A stretch of DNA of 64,000 nucleotides, taken from contig JBEKFQ010000009.1 of assembly GCA_050013235.1 (NCBI GenBank), positions 1 through 64,000 of the forward strand. The letters are read 5' to 3'. Source of the DNA: RH-AL1 sp050013235 (lineage in GTDB: Bacteria; Pseudomonadota; Alphaproteobacteria; Rhizobiales; Beijerinckiaceae). This document shows positions 53,545-62,342 of the stretch, one piece after another (position 1 is the stretch's first letter; the number at the start of each line of letters is the position of its first letter). The position numbers and the translations under genes are program-made. The notes beneath the pieces are model-generated. The model was given only the letters and a program-made list of their open reading frames with translations, had not been told where the DNA came from and searched no databases.

Positions 53545-55704
53545 ATGAACCGCAAACAACGGCGCGCCGAGAAGAAGCAGGGCGGCCCCATGCCGCAAGG
53601 GTTCCCATCCAGGGAACTGGAAGCCGCGTTCGCCGCAGCCCTTCAGCACCACCAGACTGGGCGCTTCAACGATGCCGAGCGGCTCTATCGAGAGATTCTG
53701 AAGGCCGATCCCCGCCATGCGAACGCCCTCCACGGGCTTGGCATTCTGGCCCTTCAAGCCGGCCGCAACGACATCGCCGCTGATCTGATCGGCAAGGCCA
53801 TTGTGCAAAACGGTCAAGAACCGGCTTTCCACAGCAACCTCGGCGGTGCCCTCCGGGCGCAAGGTAAGCTGGATGAGGCCATCGCCTCCTACCAGCGAGC
53901 GCTGGCCCTCAAGCCAGACCACGCCGACGCGCATTACAAGCTCGGCAACGCCCTTAGGGATCGAAACAAGCTGGAGGCGGCCGTCGCGGCCTACCGCCGG
54001 GCGCTGGCCCTCAAGCCCGGCTTCGCCGAGGCGCATGGCAATCTCGGCAATGCCCTCAAGAGCCAAGGCAAACTGGACGAGGCCGTCGCATCCTACCGGC
54101 GTGTGCTGGCCCTCAAGCCCGATTTCGCCGAGATGCATGGCAATCTCGGCAATGCCCTCCAGGACCAAGGCAAGCTGGACGAGGCCGTTGCGTCCTTCCG
54201 GCAAGCGCTGGCCCTTAAGCCCGGCTTCGCCGGGATACACAGCGATCTCGGCGTCGCCCTTAGGGATCAAGGCAAGCTGGACGAGGCGGTCGCGGCCTAC
54301 CGCCGGGCGCTGGCCCTCGAGCCCGGCTTCGCCGGGGCGCATTACAACCTCGGCAATGCCCTCCAGGACCAAGGCGAGCTGGACGAGGCCGTCACGTCCT
54401 TCCAGCGAGTGCTAGCCCTCGAGCCCGGCTACGCCGAGGCCCACAACAATCTTCTTATGACGTTGAATTATAAAGCCGATGTTTCCATTGCCGGCCTGTA
54501 CGCCACGGCCCGGAAATTTGGCGAGATATTCGACCGTCCTTCCGCCCGTGCGAATTCGCCACTCGATCTCTGTCATGACCGGCGTCTTCGTATCGGCTAC
54601 GTGTCTGGGGACTTCAATTATCATCCGGCGGGATATTTCCTGTCGCGCGTCTTGCCATCGCACGACCGGGCTTCCGTCGAGGTTTTTTGCTACTACAACA
54701 ACATTGTTCACGATGCCATGACCGGACGCTTGATGAGCGCGAGCGATCACTGGCGCAGCATTGCCGGGATGGCGGATACCGATGCGGACTCGCTGATCAG
54801 GCGCGACGGCATCGACATCCTGATCGATCTCTCAGGCCATACGGACAAGAACCGGCTGCGGCTTTTCACCTTGCGGCCGGCGCCTATTCAGGCCAGCTGG
54901 CTCGGCTATTTCGGCACCACCGGCCTCGCCGCCATGGATTATGTGCTCATGGACGCCATCTCGGCGCCACCAGGAGACGAGGGTTGGTACAGCGAGGCGG
55001 TGGTCAGGCTGCCCTATGGACGGTTTTGCTATGAAGCGCCTGCTACCGCGCCTCCCCCGGTCGATCCTCCGTGCCTGCGGCGAGGCCACGTGACCTTTGG
55101 CAGCTTCAATCATGTCGCCAAAACCACGCCCGTCACGGTCGAGCTTTGGGCCAACGTTCTCAAAGCGGTTCCCGCATCGCGCCTTCTCCTCAAGTGGAAA
55201 TCGTTGAGCGAGGCGAATGCCCGCCGTCGGCTTCTGGAAGCCTTCGCCGCCACCGGGATCCCGGAAGATCGCCTCGAGCTGCGGGGATATTCGCCGCACC
55301 GGGAGATGCTGGCGGAATATGGAGACATGGATATCGCTCTCGATCCGTTTCCGTTCGGGGGCGGACTCACCAGCTGCGAAGCCCTGTGGATGGGCGTGCC
55401 GGTGATCACATTGCCGGGAGACCGGCCAGCCGCGCGCCAAACGCGCAGCTTCCTTCATCAACTTGGATTGGATGATTTGGTGGCGTCGTCGCCGGACAGC
55501 TACGTCGCGCGAGCGGCATCGCTTGCTGGTGATCCTGACCGTCTCATCGCGCTGCGTCAGTCCATGAGATCCCGTATAACCAGCTCGCCACTGTGCAATG
55601 GTCCCCTCTTCACGGCCGCCTTGGAATCAGCGTTCCGGGAAATGTGGCGCCGCTCTTGCTCCGGCCGGCAGGCCGCGGCATTTGACGTGCCGCCTTCGGC
55701 GTAA
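53545..55704 (+). CDS. TPR/SPINDLY-type O-linked GlcNAc transferase-like protein
   Basis: A 719-residue protein. After a basic start (MNRKQRRAEKKQGG) come about eight tetratricopeptide repeats to residue 300; units such as GNALQDQGKLDEAVASFRQA are nearly identical. The C-terminal half is the GT41 catalytic region: RLRIGYVSGDFNYHPAGYFL, DILIDLSGHTDKNRL, QASWLGYFGTTGLAAMDYV, VTFGSFNHVAKTTP, and DPFPFGGGLTSCEALWMGVP. Bacterial members glycosylate proteins or act in envelope and flagellin modification; the acceptor is unknown. It is not in an obvious operon. Confidence 0.9.
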   Translation: MNRKQRRAEKKQGGPMPQGFPSRELEAAFAAALQHHQTGRFNDAERLYREILKADPRHANALHGLGILALQAGRNDIAADLIGKAIVQNGQEPAFHSNLGGALRAQGKLDEAIASYQRALALKPDHADAHYKLGNALRDRNKLEAAVAAYRRALALKPGFAEAHGNLGNALKSQGKLDEAVASYRRVLALKPDFAEMHGNLGNALQDQGKLDEAVASFRQALALKPGFAGIHSDLGVALRDQGKLDEAVAAYRRALALEPGFAGAHYNLGNALQDQGELDEAVTSFQRVLALEPGYAEAHNNLLMTLNYKADVSIAGLYATARKFGEIFDRPSARANSPLDLCHDRRLRIGYVSGDFNYHPAGYFLSRVLPSHDRASVEVFCYYNNIVHDAMTGRLMSASDHWRSIAGMADTDADSLIRRDGIDILIDLSGHTDKNRLRLFTLRPAPIQASWLGYFGTTGLAAMDYVLMDAISAPPGDEGWYSEAVVRLPYGRFCYEAPATAPPPVDPPCLRRGHVTFGSFNHVAKTTPVTVELWANVLKAVPASRLLLKWKSLSEANARRRLLEAFAATGIPEDRLELRGYSPHREMLAEYGDMDIALDPFPFGGGLTSCEALWMGVPVITLPGDRPAARQTRSFLHQLGLDDLVASSPDSYVARAASLAGDPDRLIALRQSMRSRITSSPLCNGPLFTAALESAFREMWRRSCSGRQAAAFDVPPSA
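53850..54420 (+). repeat. Tandem 102-base TPR-coding repeats
   Basis: Consecutive units share long stretches at DNA level, for example CAAGGCAAGCTGGACGAGGC and GCGCTGGCCCTCAAGCC recurring every 102 bases. Such similarity points to recent duplication or gene conversion, so repeat number may vary between strains. Confidence 0.75.
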
Positions 55705-55993
55705 AGTCCGGCTCGCTTATCGATTTGAGAGAGGATTCCACGATCGAGGCGGCCGTGCAGGCTGGGCGAGAAGCAAGTCCAGCCATCACCGGCGCCCGGC
55801 GCGCCCTGATCCGCGACATGCTCAGGCGCCTGGCCGCAACCCCTTCAACGTGGATCCACATTTCCCAGAAGAACTCTTTGCTGCCGATTTTTACAGTTAC
55901 CCTGCCAATTCAACTTGGCGCCATTTTTTTACGATTGTATAAAATTTAACCAAGTAGCCTAACCTAATAAAAGAAGTTTAGACGCAAGATGGC
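55705..55993. other. Gap between the glycosyltransferase and the calpain-like gene
   Basis: No credible gene. The last 100 bases are AT-rich and probably carry the promoter of the protease and secretion genes. Confidence 0.4.
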
Positions 55994-58282
55994 ATGAAGA
56001 ACAACTCCGCTGGAATTGTGTCAGGCGGCCATTTTATAGAGGCGTCTATGTCAGTCTCCATTGCCCCCCGAACATTCCTCGCGAAAAACGGCAACGGGAG
56101 TCAGACCCCATGGTATCCTGGCGCCAACGACACCGGAGGGGCCACCGATGCGAATGATGCGACCGATCCGGCCCTCGACCCGTTCGCCGCCGCATTCCAA
56201 GTGGTCAGTTTCGCCCAGGCCGAGACGGCCGCCTATGTCTTCTTCCCAACGGTAAGCGCCGTCGCAACGGCGACACTGGCGGTCTCCTCGAACGCCGCGC
56301 CGGCGACGGTCTCCACCGTTCCCGCCACGAGCGGAACGGCCGCGGCCTCGTCCTCCACCGTCCCATCGTGGGTGAGCACACTATCCACCGCGTCGATCGC
56401 CGCCGACATGAAAGCCGCCGACGTCAACGGCACCGTCACCTATTCCGGGCTCGAGACCCTGCTCACCGATCTCGACGCGACGCTGACATCCTCCAAGACC
56501 TCGCTCACCTCCGCCGAACTGTCCGACCTCAAGACGATCGCCGCCAATCTCAATAACGGCATGACGACCTCGGCCTATTTGACGGGCATCATGAAAGACC
56601 TCGCCGATGGGAGCGCGGAGAACGCCACTTGGACAGGGGGGGCCGCTTCGTCGATCGCATTGGGCAACCTCACCGCCGGTTCCTCCGCGACGCAGCTCTC
56701 CGATCTCATCGGCAAATGGTTCCTTGGGACCGACCTTCCGAGTTCGAAGGTCATGATGAGTGGCGTTTCCACCTTTTCCGTCTCCTACTCGGCCTCCTCG
56801 AGCCCGCTCTTCGCCGCGTCCGGGCCGAGCATGAACGACGTCAATCAAGGCTATCTCGGCGACTGCTATCTCCTGTCGAGCCTCGCCGAGGTTGCAAAGC
56901 AGAACTCCGGCCTGATCAGCTCGATGTTCACCTCGAATGGAAACAACACGTACGGGGTACGGTTCTACGTCGATGGCGTCGCGGAATATGTCACCGTCAA
57001 TACTTCCTTGCCGGATGGCGGCGACGTCTTCAATTTCGGCACGGACATCTGGGCTAGCCTCGCGGAGAAAGCCTATGCGCAGCTCCAGACCGGCGGCGCC
57101 GTGACAGGCAACACGGTCAACGACGGCAATTCCTTTTCGACGATCGGTAACGGCGGCTGCCCTGAATACGCCCTCGAGGAGATTACCGGAGCGTCGGCGA
57201 TTACCGACTTCGACGCCTCCAAAAGCTCCTGGACCACCGTCGTCTATAACTCGTCCCTCCAGGAAACGAGCTATTCGTCCGGCAGCTCCACCTCGGCCGT
57301 CCTCAGCACTCTTGCCTCCGACCTCTCAAAGGGCGACGATCTCGTCCTGTCGTCCGATACCAGCGCCACGGACAGCTCCGGAAAGACGACCCTGGTCGCC
57401 GATCACGCGATGTCGATCTACGGTTACGACAGCACCACGGGCGAACTCGAAATCCGCAATCCCTGGGGCACGGCGGCCGGCCAGACCTGGGACACGACCT
57501 TCGAAGTCAGCCTTACGACGCTGCTTTCCGACGGCGATACCATCACGGCCGACAATGTGGGAACTGGCAGTAGCAGCGTCACGGCCCCGGTCCTGACGGC
57601 GCAGACCGCGACGCAAACCTGGAAGCTCGGACAGGCGGTCGACTTCGTTCTGTCCTCGACGGCCTTTACCGATCCGCAGGCGGAAAAGCTGACCTATTCG
57701 GCCACGCTCTCGACCGGCGCGGCCTTGCCGTCTTGGCTGAGCTTCAACGCGGCCACCGGAACGTTCACCGGAACGGTCCCCAATACCGCCGCCGGACTGA
57801 GCATCAAGGTCACCGCCGCCGACACCAGCGGCCTCTCTTCGTCCGAGACGTTCTCGGTGCTGACGCCCGCGACCGCGCCCGAATTGACGGCGCAGACCGC
57901 CAATCAAAGCTGGAAAACCAACCAGACGGTAAACCTCGCTTTGCCCGCCAGCACTTTCACCGATCCGCAGGCGGAAAAGCTGACTTATACCGCGACACAG
58001 GCCAGCAGCGCGGCGCTTCCGTCATGGTTGAAGTTCAACGCCACGACCGACACGTTCTCGGGCACGGCTCCATCCACGGCCTCCTCGCTCAGCCTCAAGG
58101 TGACGGCCACCGATACCAGCGGCTTGTCGGTATCGGAAACGTTCACCGCGACAATCGCCGCCGCCGCCTCGCAACTGACACAGGCGATCTCGTCGATCCC
58201 CTCGGGCAGTGGTTCCGGCAACGCCGGTCCGGTGCAACTTGTCTCCACGACGACGCCGGTGCTGGTTTCGCCCGCGCATTGA
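55994..58282 (+). CDS. Calpain-like (C2) cysteine protease with cadherin-like repeats, likely type I secretion substrate
   Basis: A 762-residue protein. Residues 1-250 are low-complexity Ser/Ala/Thr-rich. The papain-like calpain core has catalytic C291 (NQGYLGDCYLLSSLAE), H471 (LVADHAMSIYGYD) and N489 (ELEIRNPWG). Two dystroglycan-type cadherin-like/putative Ig repeats follow (TAQTATQTWKLGQAV with FTDPQAEKLTYSATL; TAQTANQSWKTNQTV with FTDPQAEKLTYTATQ). It ends in a polar glycine/serine tail. No N-terminal Sec signal is seen, and an ABC exporter with HlyD adaptor follows, so C-terminal-signal type I secretion is likely. The alternative start is ATG 56048. Classical RTX nonapeptides are absent. 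Confidence 0.82.
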   Translation: MKNNSAGIVSGGHFIEASMSVSIAPRTFLAKNGNGSQTPWYPGANDTGGATDANDATDPALDPFAAAFQVVSFAQAETAAYVFFPTVSAVATATLAVSSNAAPATVSTVPATSGTAAASSSTVPSWVSTLSTASIAADMKAADVNGTVTYSGLETLLTDLDATLTSSKTSLTSAELSDLKTIAANLNNGMTTSAYLTGIMKDLADGSAENATWTGGAASSIALGNLTAGSSATQLSDLIGKWFLGTDLPSSKVMMSGVSTFSVSYSASSSPLFAASGPSMNDVNQGYLGDCYLLSSLAEVAKQNSGLISSMFTSNGNNTYGVRFYVDGVAEYVTVNTSLPDGGDVFNFGTDIWASLAEKAYAQLQTGGAVTGNTVNDGNSFSTIGNGGCPEYALEEITGASAITDFDASKSSWTTVVYNSSLQETSYSSGSSTSAVLSTLASDLSKGDDLVLSSDTSATDSSGKTTLVADHAMSIYGYDSTTGELEIRNPWGTAAGQTWDTTFEVSLTTLLSDGDTITADNVGTGSSSVTAPVLTAQTATQTWKLGQAVDFVLSSTAFTDPQAEKLTYSATLSTGAALPSWLSFNAATGTFTGTVPNTAAGLSIKVTAADTSGLSSSETFSVLTPATAPELTAQTANQSWKTNQTVNLALPASTFTDPQAEKLTYTATQASSAALPSWLKFNATTDTFSGTAPSTASSLSLKVTATDTSGLSVSETFTATIAAAASQLTQAISSIPSGSGSGNAGPVQLVSTTTPVLVSPAH

Positions 58283-58289
58283 TCCTGAA

Positions 58290-58328
58290 TTAAAAAGGGC
58301 GGAACGGCTATTCCGGCGTCCCCTTTCG
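58290..58328 (+). terminator. Possible hairpin after the calpain-like gene
   Basis: AAAAAGGGC and CCCCTTT with an inner CGG/CCG pair can fold into an imperfect stem just after the stop. It could end or weaken transcription before the exporter genes 130 bases on. Confidence 0.4.
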
Positions 58329-58420
58329 CTGGAATCGAAAATAGATCCCGATGCCGCGGACGATTTTAAGCGCCGCACGGATGGTTAACTCCGCCAAAAG
58401 GAGATTGCCGTACAATACAC

Positions 58421-60559
58421 GTGGACGAAGCGAGGCTTTCGATGCGTGTGTGTTCCGATACTGGCGCCTGGTCGTTGGCGCTTGCCCTCCACCTCATAGG
58501 CATTGTCGCCGATCCCGCGCGGATTCAGCAGGAAGCCGGCAAGCCGGAATCGCTCGGCGAGGACGATCTGCTACGCGCCGCGCAAAAATTTCCGGTCAAG
58601 GCGAAGACTGTCGCCTCTTCCCTCAAGCGCCTGCCGAAAACGCCTCTACCCGCGCTCGCTTTGCTGCGCTCCGGCGCCTTTGCCGTCATCGGCAAAGTCA
58701 CCGAGGACGGCGTGCTGATCCAAGGGCAAAACGACAGGGCGCCGCGCCTTCTGTCCTTCCCGGAATTCGAGCGCGAATGGTCCGGGCGCATCATTCTCCT
58801 CGCCAAACGCGCCGCTTTGTCCGACACGGCCCGCCGCTTCGACCTCACGTGGTTCTGGGGCGCGGTGCACAAATATCGCGGCGTGCTCTACGAAGTTTTG
58901 CTGACCTCCTTCGTCATCCAGATGTTCGCGCTGGCGACGCCGATGATTTTCCAGACCGTCATCGATAAGGTGCTCGTGCATCGCGGCCTGTCGACGCTCG
59001 AAGTGATGGTCGCCGGCCTCGCCTTGATCGCGATCTTCGAGGCGGTCTTGTCGGGGCTTCGCACCTATCTGTTCTCGCATACCAGCAACCGCATCGACGT
59101 CGAGCTCGGCGCCCGCATCTTCAAACACTTGCTCCGGCTGCCGTTGGCCTATTTCGAGAGCCGCCGCGTCGGCGACAGCGTGGCGCGCGTTCGCGAACTC
59201 GAGACCATCCGGCAGTTCATCACCAGTTCGTCGATCACACTGGTCCTCGACCTCGCCTTTTGCGCGGTCTTCCTGTCGGTCATGTTTGTCTATAGCGCGA
59301 CGCTCTCCTGGATCGTCGTCGGCGCCTTGCCGCTTTACGCGCTATTGTCGATCGCGACGACACCGGCCTTCCGCCGCCGCCTCGACGAAAAATTCCGGCG
59401 GGGCGCCGAAAATCAGGCCTTCCTCGTCGAGAGCGTCACGGGCGTCGAGACCATCAAGGCGATGGCGGTCGAACCGCAGATGCAGCACCGGTGGGAAGAG
59501 CAACTCGCGGCCTATGTCAGTGCTTCGTTCGCGGCGGCGCAGGTCGGCAACTGGGCAACGCAGACCGCCAATCTTCTCAACAAAGGCGTCGGTGCGCTCA
59601 CCCTGTTTCTCGGCGCGGGCCTCGTCATTGCCAACAAACTCACGGTCGGCGAACTCGTCGCCTTCAACATGCTCGCCGCGCAAGTGAGCGGACCGGTCTT
59701 ACGGCTCGTGCAAGTCTGGCAGGATTTCCATCAGGTGCGCCTGTCGGTCGAGCGCCTGGGCGATATTCTCAATACGCCCGTGGAGCAGAACATGGCCAGC
59801 GCGCAGGCCAGTCAGGCGCCCCTCGAAGGCTTGATCGAATTCGACCGGGTGACCTTCCGCTATAGCCTCAACGGCCAACCGGTCTTGCGCGACGTCAGCC
59901 TGAAGATTCCCGCCGGTCAGGTGGTCGGGATCGTCGGCCCCTCGGGCTCCGGCAAAAGCACGATCGCCAAGCTGGCGCAGCGCCTTTACCAGCCCGAAGC
60001 GGGCCGCGTGCTGATCGATGGCGTCGACGCCGCCGTGCTCGATCCGTCTTGGCTGCGCCGCCAGATTGGCGTCGTGCTGCAGGAGAATATTCTGTTCAAC
60101 CGCTCGGTTCGCGAGAATATCGCGCTCGCCGATCAAGCGCTGCCGATGGATCGTGTGGTTGCCGCGGCAAAACTCGCCGGCGCGCATGATTTCATCTGCA
60201 AAATGCCGCAGGGTTACGACACGCCCATCGGCGAGCGCGGCGTCTCGCTGTCTGGCGGGCAACGCCAGCGCATCGCCATCGCCCGCGCGCTGGTTGGCGA
60301 TCCTCGCGTGCTGATTTTCGACGAGGCGACATCGGCCCTCGATTATGAATCCGAAAGCGTGATTCAGGCCAATATGCGCGACATCGTGAAGGGCCGCACG
60401 GTGCTGATCATCGCCCACCGGCTATCCACCGTGCGCAGCGCCGATCGCATTCTGACCATAGAAGATGGAATGATCGTCGAGGATGGCGCGCATGAGCAAC
60501 TGGTCGCCCACGGCGGCCGCTACGCCAATCTGCACATGATCCAGTCCGCCGGCCGCTGA
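58421..60559 (+). CDS. Type I secretion ABC exporter (HlyB-like)
   Basis: A 712-residue exporter. Residues 1-130 are a C39-like domain lacking the catalytic cysteine (DTGAWSLALALHLIG where peptidases have a Cys), as in HlyB, so it recognises rather than cuts its cargo. The membrane domain includes RRVGDSVARVRELETIRQFI, typical of HlyB. The ATPase has Walker A VGPSGSGKSTIAKL, signature VSLSGGQRQRIAIARAL, Walker B VLIFDEATSALD and IIAHRLSTV. Start is GTG 58421 or ATG 58442. The adaptor gene follows by 7 bases. Confidence 0.93.
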   Translation: MDEARLSMRVCSDTGAWSLALALHLIGIVADPARIQQEAGKPESLGEDDLLRAAQKFPVKAKTVASSLKRLPKTPLPALALLRSGAFAVIGKVTEDGVLIQGQNDRAPRLLSFPEFEREWSGRIILLAKRAALSDTARRFDLTWFWGAVHKYRGVLYEVLLTSFVIQMFALATPMIFQTVIDKVLVHRGLSTLEVMVAGLALIAIFEAVLSGLRTYLFSHTSNRIDVELGARIFKHLLRLPLAYFESRRVGDSVARVRELETIRQFITSSSITLVLDLAFCAVFLSVMFVYSATLSWIVVGALPLYALLSIATTPAFRRRLDEKFRRGAENQAFLVESVTGVETIKAMAVEPQMQHRWEEQLAAYVSASFAAAQVGNWATQTANLLNKGVGALTLFLGAGLVIANKLTVGELVAFNMLAAQVSGPVLRLVQVWQDFHQVRLSVERLGDILNTPVEQNMASAQASQAPLEGLIEFDRVTFRYSLNGQPVLRDVSLKIPAGQVVGIVGPSGSGKSTIAKLAQRLYQPEAGRVLIDGVDAAVLDPSWLRRQIGVVLQENILFNRSVRENIALADQALPMDRVVAAAKLAGAHDFICKMPQGYDTPIGERGVSLSGGQRQRIAIARALVGDPRVLIFDEATSALDYESESVIQANMRDIVKGRTVLIIAHRLSTVRSADRILTIEDGMIVEDGAHEQLVAHGGRYANLHMIQSAGR

Positions 60560-60566
60560 GGAGACA

Positions 60567-61994
60567 ATGCCGATGCAAAACCGGTCCCCGCTCCTGCGCC
60601 TCGTAAAATCCGGCACTTTCCATGCCGATGAACGCGCCTTCCTGCCCGCCGCTCTGGAAGTGATGGAAACGCCGCCTAGCCCGCTGGGCCGCAAGACCGC
60701 CTATGTGCTCTGCCTAGCCGCCTTGGCGGGCCTTGCCTGGGCGACATTCGGCAAGGTCGATATTGTCGCCGTCGCCAGCGGGAAAGTCGTTTCGCACAAG
60801 CGGACGCAGGTCGTGCAGCCGTTCGAAACGGCAAGTGTCAAGGCTCTGCTCGTCAGGCCCGGCCAACAAGTGCATGCGGGCGATCCGCTGATCGAACTCG
60901 ATTCGACGGCTGCTTCGGCCGAACGCGATCACGCGCAAAACGATCTCGCCGCGGCTTTGCTCGACCAAATGCGCCTGACCGCCTTTCTCGATGGATCGGC
61001 CTCGGCGGCGTTCGATACCATCGCCAACACGTCGCCACTGGAACGCGAACGCGCGCAGGCGCAATTGACCGCGCAGACTGCGGGCCGCGCCAGCCAGCTC
61101 GCCAACCTAATGCAGGAAAAACTGCAGCGGCAAGCCGAGCGTAAATCCTTGCAGCAGACGAGCGCCAAGATCGAACAGACCTTGCCCATGGTCGCGGAGC
61201 GCGCCGACATCCGTATCAAATCCGCGGCCATGGGCAATTCATCGGTTCTGGCCAAACTGGAAAGCGAGCAATTGCTGGTCGAGACGCGCGCCGAACTCGA
61301 AATCACACGCTCCAAGACCGCCTCGCTCGACGCCGCCATCGATGGTCTCGACCAGAAAATCACCGCGACCGAAGCGGAAATCCGCACCAACGCCATGTCG
61401 GATTTTAGCAAGGCTCAGGACCGCGCGCGCGCCGCCCGGGAATCGCTAGCCAAGGCCACGCGCCGTGCCGAGTTGCAAACCTTGCGGGCGCCGATCGACG
61501 GAACGGTGCAACAAATGCACGTCGCCAGCATTGGGAGCGTCGTCACACCGGCCCAGCAATTGCTGTCGATCGCACCGGACGACGATCGGATCGAAATCGA
61601 GGCGGTGCTCGAAAATCGCGACATCGGTTTTGTCACGGCGGGACAGGCCGTCGAACTCAAAATCGAGGCCTTCCCCTTCACGCGCTACGGTCTGCTGAAA
61701 GGGGCGGTCCTGTCGGTCGACCACGACGCCGAAGCCGTGCCCGTCAACCAGTCGAGCGTTCAGGGCGCGCAGCGCATCGCCGACGAAACCGACAATGTCG
61801 AGGCGAGCGAGCGCCTACGCTATACCGTGCATATCGCGGTCCAAACGGGGACGCTCGACGTTGACGGCCGCGTGGCGAATATGCTGCCGGGCATGTCGGT
61901 GAAGGCGGAAATCCTGACGGGCAAGCGCCGGATCATCGCCTTCCTGCTGGCCCCTCTGCGCGAACATATGCACGATTCCCTGCGCGAACGCTAA
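60567..61994 (+). CDS. Type I secretion membrane fusion protein (HlyD-like)
   Basis: A 475-residue periplasmic adaptor. A short cytoplasmic N terminus (FLPAALEVMETPPSPLG) precedes one membrane span (TAYVLCLAALAGLAWATFG). Then come lipoyl and long coiled-coil regions (QAEIRTNA-type helices around residues 120-300) and the HlyD barrel (LRAPIDGTVQQMHVASIGSV, TRYGLLKGAVLSVDHDAEAV). It pairs with the exporter directly upstream. The outer-membrane partner is not adjacent; a TolC elsewhere would be needed. Confidence 0.93.
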   Translation: MPMQNRSPLLRLVKSGTFHADERAFLPAALEVMETPPSPLGRKTAYVLCLAALAGLAWATFGKVDIVAVASGKVVSHKRTQVVQPFETASVKALLVRPGQQVHAGDPLIELDSTAASAERDHAQNDLAAALLDQMRLTAFLDGSASAAFDTIANTSPLERERAQAQLTAQTAGRASQLANLMQEKLQRQAERKSLQQTSAKIEQTLPMVAERADIRIKSAAMGNSSVLAKLESEQLLVETRAELEITRSKTASLDAAIDGLDQKITATEAEIRTNAMSDFSKAQDRARAARESLAKATRRAELQTLRAPIDGTVQQMHVASIGSVVTPAQQLLSIAPDDDRIEIEAVLENRDIGFVTAGQAVELKIEAFPFTRYGLLKGAVLSVDHDAEAVPVNQSSVQGAQRIADETDNVEASERLRYTVHIAVQTGTLDVDGRVANMLPGMSVKAEILTGKRRIIAFLLAPLREHMHDSLRER

Positions 61995-62342
61995 AAGCGT
62001 GCCCCCTGCCCGGATTTGAATGCAAGAAAGCGGGAAGCCCCTTGGTCAGCCCGTTGTTGATATTTTTCGCGACTCCGGTCAAAATCCCCGTCGTATAAAT
62101 GTAATATATTTCCTAAACTTTCGCTATTCCCTAATGGCATTGAAATGGCTTGATAATAAGCAGAATAAAGAGCCCACCAAAATTTGATCCACGTCAATGA
62201 TTGAACTCCCCCGGTCTTTATGCTTCACATATAAGCAAGCGGCTTCCAGACCTCTCCCGCGATTTAACCCGCGATAGGTGTGGCACGGACGATCGCATCA
62301 GAGCATGGTTTTCGAATAAACCATTTAGAGGAGTCTTTCAAA
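61995..62342. other. AT-rich gap before the PHA synthase gene
   Basis: About 350 bases with no supported gene. AT-rich runs (ATAAATGTAATATATTTCC near 62094) suggest a promoter region for the downstream gene. Confidence 0.45.

Noticed and set aside
53353..54372. Minus-strand repetitive frame opposite the TPR repeats
   Set aside because: The repeat pattern simply mirrors the TPR-coding DNA of the plus strand.
61991..62197. Minus-strand 68-codon frame after hlyD
   Set aside because: It overlaps the end of hlyD, has no convincing ribosome site and no family features.
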